NCBI GenBank assembly: GCA_023213315.1
Contig: JAKCPI010004278.1
Span: 1 to 64,000, forward strand
Origin: Euborellia annulipes
Lineage: Eukaryota > Arthropoda > Insecta > Dermaptera > Anisolabididae
DNA length: 64,000 nt
Direction: 5' to 3'
Position numbers and translations under genes: made by a program. A model generated the notes under the pieces. It had not been told where the DNA came from, ran no database searches, and was given only the letters and a program-made list of their open reading frames with translations. This document shows, one piece after another, positions 44,501 through 54,500 of the stretch. The stretch's first letter is position 1. Every line of letters begins with the position of its first letter.

Positions 44501-47500
44501 TAACAAGATTTCCAAAAAAGCCTAAGAATCTAATCGAAAAAAGCCGGAGAAATTTCCTATATAAAATTCATATCATTTGACCTTTTTATTTTTATTTTTT
44601 TTAGTAAATTTTCCCTGTTTGACTCAAATCAATTTTCATAAGAAAAAATAAACATTTGTAATATAAAATGTTTTTATTATAAATCTAAATTCAAATTTAA
44701 CGAAAAATTTGAGATTTTGGAAAAAATAAGCCGGAGATTAGGTAAAAAGCTTGAGAGCCGGAGTAAATCCAATCCGGAAGTTGTGTAAAAAAGCCGGAGA
44801 GTTGGTAGCACTGTCGCGTAAAAAAAAAATCGAAACGGAACTTACTCTGCGAACTACCCTCGTATTTAAAAAAAAATCTCAAGTTCAAAGTTATATTTTT
44901 GTTGAATGTATTATTTCAAAAGTGAAAGTAGACTTAACATACGATGAATTGCAATTGATGGCAATTTTCGAGGGCGTTGCGTCAAGTGGATAACGATTGA
45001 TCAAAGCCAATTGTGGAAGAGAGTAGCGTTGCAGGGTTCCCGATTCTCTTCCAATCAAGAGCATACGATCAGAAATCTCCAGGCAACAGATGGGATCAGC
45101 AGTCGCCTGGAGGCTTGTGGCTGGCTAAAATTCATCAACAACACCTAGTATAAAGAAAATGAAATTTATTTGAAAATATTGTTGAATCTTATATCTAATA
45201 TTTACCTCATAACTCCGATCCAAGTCATGAATCACCTCAGCGACTCCCGACGGTCTATCGTCAACGTGATACATTCGAACTTTCCGCTGTTGTTTCCCTT
45301 TAAAATAAACAACAACAAATTAGTGACTGATTTGAAAATGGATATAGTGCCAAAATAATAAGAAGCATGGACGTAGCCCGAGTGGGTACTGATAATGAAT
45401 TGGAGTTAAAAAAAAAATAAAACCCCACATTCCTATATTCTCTCTCCAGTATAACTCTCTTGAAGGGAAAACTGGCTTTGATTAAACATGTTGATTAGGA
45501 CAGTAGAGAGCAGTCTCTTTACCAACAAAAAAGCGCATTCTCACAAAGTTTCGTTCTAAATTTATTGAACTACATCAGTGTTTTTCAAACTATTCCAAAA
45601 TACAGTAGTCCAAAATTTCGCGATACACTAAAAGTACTGTATAGTATAGTTCTATAATTTGCAAATGTAATATTATATCTGGAAAAAGCAAAAAATAATA
45701 TACTTTTTATTTGTTAAGTAAGTCTATATATGGACCCTTATGCAATGGTGTGTCAAAGACCAAACATCGAGTTTTGAGAAAATCAACAATAAAGTTTTTT
45801 GTTTACATTGGATTATATATAATTTTTCTTGTCAATTGTGCAAGTAACATTAAATATAAATTTTTTTAGAACATTTCATAAAAAATACTATCAATTAAAG
45901 CATTTGAAACAATATTCCGTGCTTAACTCAATTTTTAATTTTTTGATCTTTGACACACCATTGCATAACAGGGTCCATATATAATTTATATATATACATA
46001 AAAAAATTATAATTTTTAAAGAAAAATATAAATTTTTAATGCGATGGGTGGGGTTGATGTAGAGAACACAAATAAATTTTTGTATCAAGTGAAAATAATG
46101 ATCAATTTTTGTTTTTAGCAGTTTTAATGTTTCACTTATTAAATTTTACTTTCTCTTACCTATGTATATATGTAATATATATATAGAGAGAAAGTATTCA
46201 AGGGATGATAATTAGGCAGCCAAACACAAAAAAACAAAATTTTTTATTTTTCTCTGTCGACGTTTCGAACGCTCATCGCGCTCATCATCAGGACCTACGG
46301 TCAACAAATATTATTTATTCATATATTAAAAAGATTTACATAGACAATATTGTATCAGAGTATAATTACTTACAGATAGAAAAGTCATAAGCTTAGATGG
46401 ATATAGCATATCATATATAGATATTGATACACAAATAAATACTGATGATACATCAAATAATATGAATATCTATAAGAATTTTAACAACTGTAAACAACAA
46501 AGGATTCCACAACAAAATTACAAGATAGGCCTTTTATAAATTATTTTACAATTCTAGTTAGGCGTTTGCTGTTTTTTAACCGAATGAAATTCTCTGCTGA
46601 CCGATTAGTTATTTAAATATTTAATGTTTCTAAATTTACACAACAAAATTTTTTCTCTTTAATTTTTATATTTTTAGAATTCTTAACTAATTGAATGGGG
46701 ACAAAGTAATAATATTCTACGGCTAATTAAATTATACAAATAAATAAACTCTGACTATTATTATGTCATAATTTTAGCAAATCAATTAGATTTTCGTAGC
46801 ATACGTTTAGGAACTGGATGTCTGTTCTAAAATTACATGCCTGGTTTTTATATTTTTTAATAGCTACCATTTCGATGAAATGTCTTTTAAAATAATTATC
46901 GTCACTATACACAATTTCAAAACCCCCGAAATCAAAAATATGCTTTTTTTCCAAGGCGTGGCGGGCTAGTGCCGTTTTATCTTTTTTATTTATTATTGAC
47001 AATTCGTGTTCTCTTATTCGTTGAGATAATTTCCGTTTTGTGGTACCTATATAAAAGGCCTATCTTGTAATTTTGTTGTGGAATCCTTTGTTGTTTACAG
47101 TTGTTAAAATTCTTATAGATATTCATATTATTTGATGTATCATCAGTATTTATTTGTGTATCAATATCTATATATGATATGCTATATCCATCTAAGCTTA
47201 TGACTTTTCTATCTGTAAGTAATTATACTCTGATACAATATTGTCTATGTAAATCTTTTTAATATATGAATAAATAATATTTGTTGACCGTAGGTCCTGA
47301 TGATGAGCGCGATGAGCGTTCGAAACGTCGACAGAGAAAAATAAAAAATTTTGTTTTTTTGTGTTTGGCTGCCTAATTATCATCCCTTGAATACATTCAC
47401 ATCAGCCATATCCAGTTATAATCATAGAGAGAAAGTATTGGATTCATGTCAAAAATTCGATGTCGAGATTTTGATGGATCTTCACGTTTTGAGGTCCCCT

Positions 47501-50500
47501 GAATCCAAAAAAGTGGGTCCCGCAAATTGGTCTGTGTGTGTGTGTGTCTGTCTGTCTGTGTGTGTGTCTGTGAACAAAATATCTCAAGAACGGAAAGAGC
47601 TAGGAGGTTGAAATTTTATATTTAAGTTAGGCACCCCCATGGGACGTGACACGAAGCTTTTGAACAAAATCGACCAAAGAGTACTAGTACTTTACTGATG
47701 CACTTTTTCAGTTTTTTTCGATTTTCTCAAAATTTGCTCCAACGATTTTTTTTACAATTCAAAAAACAATTATTTTTTAAATGCTCTTTAAAATGTATAT
47801 TCTCATTTTGTGATTGAAATCTTCTGAAGGCCACTTTACTCTTGTACTCCATAGAAAAGATAGGAGAAATGGTTGTCATGGTAACAACATATAAATATTT
47901 TGCCATACTTATAAATTTTATATCTTGAAAATCGAATGTACCCTACTGTCGGAAACTAAATACATGTCGACACAAAAAATCTGGTGAGACAAGCACAGTA
48001 CACAACTTTCGATTACCGAAGGTAAGAGAAAGTTGTGTGTTGTGCGCCAGTCACACCAGATTTTTTCCTTATAATTTTCTTTTGCACTCAAGGGAAATAA
48101 ATTAGAATTTATTTGGAGACAATTATTTCTACGGCACAACTATGGGCGTAACTAGGGGAGTGCCCCCCCCCCCAGAGAGCTCCCCACCCCAAGAAAAATT
48201 GAGTCAAAATGGGAGAATGGCTGGTCCCATACCCGGGGGGGGGGGGGGCAGCCAAATTCCCTAGTTAGGCCCTTGGGCTCAACTGAAGCTTGATCGCGAC
48301 ACACAGTTTGAGAAACACTGGACGACACAGTAGCCCTCGCACCTCATGATGGTCTATCAAACCAAGGTGTGAGCTTTGGGAGTTTTTATTGGTAAAGAGA
48401 CTGCTCCCTACTGTCCTAATCAACATACCGGCATAAACAATAACAATTAAAGAGAACTTAAAAGGCACACTTGGAACCTTTTTTACGAAGGTTGTAGTAT
48501 TGCCAGATGAAAAATTATTACAGATCTTTGGGCTAGCCCATTTCCATTTGCTTTCTGTCTCTATTCTGGCCTTGCCAATATCTAAATCCTGATAAAAAGC
48601 GAAACATGTGTGTAATATTTCTATGAGCCTCCGTCTAGCCCAAATTAATCCGCCCTGATAGTATCGCATTAAAAGATATTATAGATAAACCCAGCTCTCA
48701 GGACAAACAATAAGTACATATGGAGAAACATTTGAAATTAAGCTGGCATCAAATTTCTTTATTTATTCTTTTATTTTACGAGTACATAAATAAGTCTATT
48801 ATTTTAAAGATAAACAAGTTTAACTATTGTTTGTCATAATACTCACAACAGGACCGTCATTTGAATTTGCTACCCCCTCTACAAAATTTCGAAAAAAAAA
48901 GTGATATCGCCTGCTGAGAATGCTGAGTGGCGAAAGTCCGAAATTGAACAATTCGAGAAAAGGCGTTTAAAAGTTTTATAAACAAATACATTTAAATAGC
49001 CGGGCAACAAATGAATAGGCCAGAATCAATAGCAAAGAATGGAAATATATTTTCGCCACTTTGGCACTCAATAGAGAAGACGTTTTAACATTGTTTCTTA
49101 GGCTTAACTCAAAAATTGAATTTTCGGACTTTCGCCACTCAGCATTCTCAGTAGGCGATATATATATATATACTGGTATACTGCATAATAAAGAGCAGCA
49201 TTTTATTTTCCCTGAATCTCTGTTCTCACAACTTTGTTCTCGGTCAAATCAGGTGCCTGAAAATCACTACTTTTTATTATCAAATATTTAAAGTAAAAAA
49301 AAAAAAAAACATTTTAAAATCTGCGGAGATACTGAAATAACATCTACGTCCATGCATAATGGAGCAAGTGCAATTAAAAAGTTTAAAATAAAAATGTTTC
49401 ACCTGCAGCAATGGTGGTCCTGTTTCTTGGCGAACGATAATGCCACAATAAAAAATTATCCCGACTTGCAGCAACCACATGAGTGGAATTGATAGCCACC
49501 CAGAGTGGTTCTAAGTCAATTGATTTTGAGTCAACGACCGTTGAAATAGCATTGCATATTAAGAGATTGTATTGACCTCTATCGGCACCCGATTCAATAG
49601 GCGAGGAGGATGCAGAGGATGAGGCAGGCGAGAAATCTTGCTCTGTGGCACGGGATGCCAAGACACAATGCTCTCCCCACGAGGCAATTGCATACAACGA
49701 ACGGACATTTCTCACATAGCACTTGCAAGCGAACAAAAAGCACAACACATACATATAAATGTGAACAAACAGAGGAGAACGTTAATTTTACATAAGACAT
49801 AAAGCATCAATAAAGAGAAAAAAAAATTGTATTACCAAATTTAAAGGAAGGTATTTCTATTATAAATTAAAATTCACAGATGAATACATGAAGATGATAG
49901 AACATGAATAAAAATTCGATTTAAATGGTTTACAAGTGGCATGTTAACTCTTATGTAAGCCAGCGAGATCGTTGCTATTAAGCAATGCCGATGCACAGCT
50001 GGGTGGCCCCGAGAGACAAGCTTGTAGAACGTCCTGGTATACAATAAAACTAAAATGGCTAGAGGCGTAACAAGATAAGGGAATGTACTGTCTAAGGGCC
50101 AACACGTTTTAAGAACCCATTACTATTTGAATATATATAATATTAGAAAAGTAATAATAAATTAATAAATTTGCTGCCTATTCCCTGTTTTAATGAATAG
50201 AATTAATTTGTGAATGATGTTTTATAATCCGGAGAGAAGTTGCAGTTGGGAAAGATTTTATAGGTCATAATATTACACCCTGGCGAGACATAACTCAAAA
50301 AATGACAATTTTGAAAAAATATCAATAATAAATACGAATGAGGTGCATGAAAAATACAACATCTTTAACTTGCAATTAATTCTATTTATCTACACCATTA
50401 TAATATAAGGTTTATAGATTTATTTTATTATTTCTCGAAAATTGTATTGTTGAGTTATGCCACTTTTCTTAACGGAGTGGGATATTATATTTTGAGTATA

Positions 50501-51502
50501 ACAATAAAAGCAGGCCATTCTTTATCATTCAAACAGCTACTCTATCTAATTATCCTCACCTCGTCAGGATTGCGAGTGTCCCAGAAAGCAATTTGCGTTC
50601 CAAGCCGTTCTGGCGTTGTATAGGCGTAAACGACAGTCGATTCGAAGTAAGTCCATCGGTAATCAGGACGTATATTTGCGAAATAAATAAAAGAATCGAC
50701 AGCTAGAGCCAAACGTAAAGAGGCCCCGTCCCACCCACAGGCGGTTATTTCTTGTCCAGGAACTTTTAAAGTTCGAATATGCTATAAAAAAAAATGAAAT
50801 TAATTAATTTATTTTTATTTTGTAATGTATTTATTTATTTTTTTAATTTACTTGTCCGAATGGATTGAAGAATTGAACGACATTGGAGTCGTGAGTTTCT
50901 CCTAATAATTGAGCCGTTCCCGCGATAGCGAGAAGAGAGCCGTCGTGGTTCCACTGACAACAGGAGGCTGTCATTCCAGTGTCGACGATCACCGGAGCTT
51001 AAAAGCGGATAAAGCGCTTTTACTATGCGTGTCTAAGTAAATATATATATATTAATAAATACAAAGTTTTTCCTGTTTAAGTCGTTTTGGACGTTTAAGC
51101 TCTCCTTTTGAAGCCGTTTTTAAATGTTTAGGATAGGAAGTAATGGTGACGTCTACCCAAACTAAACACAAACAATCAACCTGCTTCTAGATCTGCGAGA
51201 CAAATCCAAACCTCTGAGCTAAATGCCTGGCGAGCAGCAAGAGTGTGACCCCCGAAACCAACCTAACTCTATTACTTCCTAATCCCACTCTTGAAAAGGA
51301 CGCCAAAGAATCTCAGCGCGATTCAATCTGAGAAACTTCGTTTTCATATTAACCTAATCGCGAAAACCTTCCATTACAGTTGCTATATATATATCAGGTC
51401 GCGGAAACCTTCCATATATATATAGAATGGAAGAGAGCAAGTACGGGTGCAGCAAATAAAGAGAGCCTTTGGATGCCAAATGCCGAAAAGGAGACGTTTC
51501 GG

Positions 51503-51533
<31 letters not shown>

Positions 51534-54500
51534 TCAGGGATGGGCGTTAATCAGTTACATGTATTTGAAATACAAGATACCAAATACAATATTAATTGGT
51601 ATCTTGTAACTCGTTACAGAATTGGCAAAGTAATTGGTATCTTGTATTTCGTTACATTTTTTAGTAATTGGTATCTGAAATTCGAGATACCAAATACTTT
51701 TTTTTTTTTTTTATTTGCCGCAGTGTAAAAAGTCTTGCAGAGGGAGCTGAAATTAATTTTTAATTTATTTAATATTACTGTATGTAATCGTCGTGTGGGT
51801 TCTCTGCTCCGGATCTTAGTAAAAACCAGTAAAGAGAAGTCAATCAAACCGCCAAATTTTCACTCTTCGTTAAAAAACTTGTTTGCTTTCTTCTTTCAAC
51901 CAGCTCTCAACGACTAAATCTTTGTTCTTCTGCCCCAGTTGAAAGATTGTTTTCATTTGCGGGTTTATTCATTCTCCATCAAGTTCCAGATTATCCGACA
52001 AAACTTTTGAAAACTTGGTTTTTTGAAACCTTTTCATATTTTTATAAATAAATTTTTTTTAGTGTCATGAATAATTTTATTGTTTTCGATTTTTCAAAGG
52101 TATTCTCCAATATAAGTTTAGCTGCCACTTTCCTAAACTAAATTTATTTAGGGTTCCAGATAGAGCCCTGCACGGGCCGATTTTTTTTTGGCCCGGACCG
52201 GTCCGTGTCCGTATTTTTTTTTTTGACTTCCCGCCCGTACCCGGCCCGTAATTTTTTACCATTCTTCAGGCCCGCCCGGAATTTTTTCAAACCCGCCCAT
52301 TCCCGCCCGAGATTTAGTGAATGAATGAACGAATGTCTAGTAATTTTTAAATAAAATTTCATTTGCATGCCCGTCCGCCCGAACCCGTTTATTTAGACTT
52401 TCTACCCTCCCGTATCCGCCCGTAATTTTTTCATGGCCTCCAAAGCCCGCGGGCCGGGCGGGTAACGGGCCTACGGGCCAACCCGTATCCGTGCAGGGCT
52501 CTAGTTCCAGAATTACCCCTCCAAAAAGTATTTTAAAATCAAGGAAAAATTTGTTTGTAATTGGTATTTTCAATGTATTTGAAATACGTAATTGGTATTT
52601 TGTATCTCGTTACACAAACCCGTGAATAATTGGTATCTTGTATTTCGTTACAAAAATCTGAAGTAATTGGTATTTTGTATCTCGTTACTCAAAATCGAGT
52701 AACTTGCCCATCCCTGTATATATTCAATAGTTAAAAACGGGAGATTTATAATATTAGTAGATTAGAAATTCTCATTTTACTTAATCAAAATAATACCATC
52801 ATCAGTTTCTGCTCTCATTAATTGAACACATCCATTTTTATAACAAATCGCCAACACTGGACAACGTTCTTCCATCCATCCATTGCGCCCATTATACCAA
52901 TCAAGACCAACGACTGGCATTGGTTGGCCAGGATTCGGTAAACATTCAATTGATAAACGCATCTATAGAAGAAACGATTCATTATTTATAAAAATAAAAA
53001 CAAATTAAAATAAAATAGATTTCTTATACTCAACTGTAAATGATCCTTGATTGTCATAAACATGAATTTCTCCGTTTTCAAGTGCGAAAAGAATCAATTT
53101 AGCATCGGGAGCCCAAACTACATTTGTTAGTTTTACATTTTTCAATTCTTTACTCCAAATTCGACTTCCATCCACAGACCCGACAATAACAGCTCCTTAA
53201 AAACAAAATTAATTATATTAATAAGAAAATAATAATAATAATGTATATGTTATCCTTAAAAATATTAAGAATAACAAATCATGAAAGTAAAAATATTAAA
53301 ATATCCATAAAACATTTAAAAAAAAAAATATGCCTTACAATATCAATACAATACGTGGGCGTATCCATTTTAAAACGTAAGGGGAGGGGAGCAACTTTAT
53401 AATATCCATTTTATTAGCTAGTTGTTTCTTGAGGCTGGATATTATGATATGAGGATGCGGTACAAGGGCAGCCAAGGCGAAAAATAAACCAAAATCTATT
53501 TTTTTGTCGACATTTCGAGTGCCGATCGCACTCTTCATCAGGACCTACGATCAGTCAAACAATTTTGTAAATTAAGTGTGTAAATTATGATTTATTACAA
53601 TAAAATTGTATGACTGATCGTAGGTCCTGATGAAGAGTGCGATCGGCACTCGAAACGTCGACAAAAAATGGATTTTTGTTTTATTTTTCGCCTTGGCTGC
53701 CCTTGTACCGCATCCTCATATCCATTTTATTATTTTATAAAATGCCACAACCTAATTGGAGATAGTGGATGGCATCACTCGTAGTTTTTGCCCTCTCTGA
53801 GATATGTGAATTTTTCTCAGTTTTTTGTTTATATTCTTTAGTTTGTATTTTTATTTCAAATTTGGAAGGAGGGGGGTGCAGCTGCCCCGTTTACGCTTAT
53901 GACACAATATAAAAATTGTTTCTTTCTCTTCACAAGAAAATAAACAGATAATTTTAATAAAATGGACCCCGAAGTATAAGATTATCGCGGCATTTTGGTG
54001 ATTTACTTAGATTACTTATTATTATCTGATTGATTCAGGGACCTCCCCCCCCCCCCCCGTAAAATAATATTATATTTACCATCTTCATAAACTATACATA
54101 TTTTTTGTCCGTCAGAATTCCATGACATTCCACGAACCATTGATTTATTTCGATTATTAATCATTTCTTCATACCATGACCCCTAAAATATAAATTTATT
54201 ATTTTTATATTAAATAAAATAATTATAAAAATAAAAGGAAGAGAGAAGAGCGAAGGAGTTAACCTTATAGAGCATCCAAACAATGATTAATCCATTTTGA
54301 TCGCTTGTTGTTAATTTTTGGTAGCTCTCGTTCCAGGTGACGACTTGAATTTGACCCTTATGCCCTTCTAAGCTTTGATTCATTGATAAATTTGACGGGG
54401 CAGCCAATCCACGAAGGTTTCCATCCTTTCCTAAAATAAATTCAAAAAATGAGATACGTTTGCCTGCTTCTGGAGGTTGTATTTGACAATCAGTGAAAAG

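Larger units (their letters stand above)
46195..47394 (-). mobile_element. Penelope-like element remnant with long inverted arms
   Basis: Two near-identical inverted arms (about 46195-46540 and 47047-47394) flank a GIY-YIG endonuclease fragment. Each arm contains a hammerhead-type motif and an ATAAAATTTT-rich end. Penelope-like retroelements often insert with an inverted, truncated copy and carry hammerhead ribozymes in their pseudo-LTRs, which fits. It lies in the WDR35 intron between exons 9 and 10. Confidence 0.75.
51535..52716 (+). mobile_element. hAT element remnant with nested insertion
   Basis: Ends are CAGGGATGGGC and GCCCATCCCTG, flanked by TATATATT on both sides (51527-51534, 52717-52724), an 8-bp target duplication. 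The interior repeats a TTGGTATCTTGTATTTCG motif in both orientations. It keeps a hAT transposase C-terminal piece and is interrupted at 52161-52503. Confidence 0.82.
53420..53725. repeat. Penelope-type foldback in WDR35 intron
   Basis: Arms GAGGATGCGGTACAAGGGCA and complement each contain an intact hammerhead motif; no coding remnant between them. Confidence 0.68.

Noticed and set aside
46205..47383. Two identical 61-residue open frames in the Penelope arms (46205-46390 plus, 47198-47383 minus)
   Set aside because: They are the same arm sequence in two orientations and contain the hammerhead region; no protein similarity is visible.
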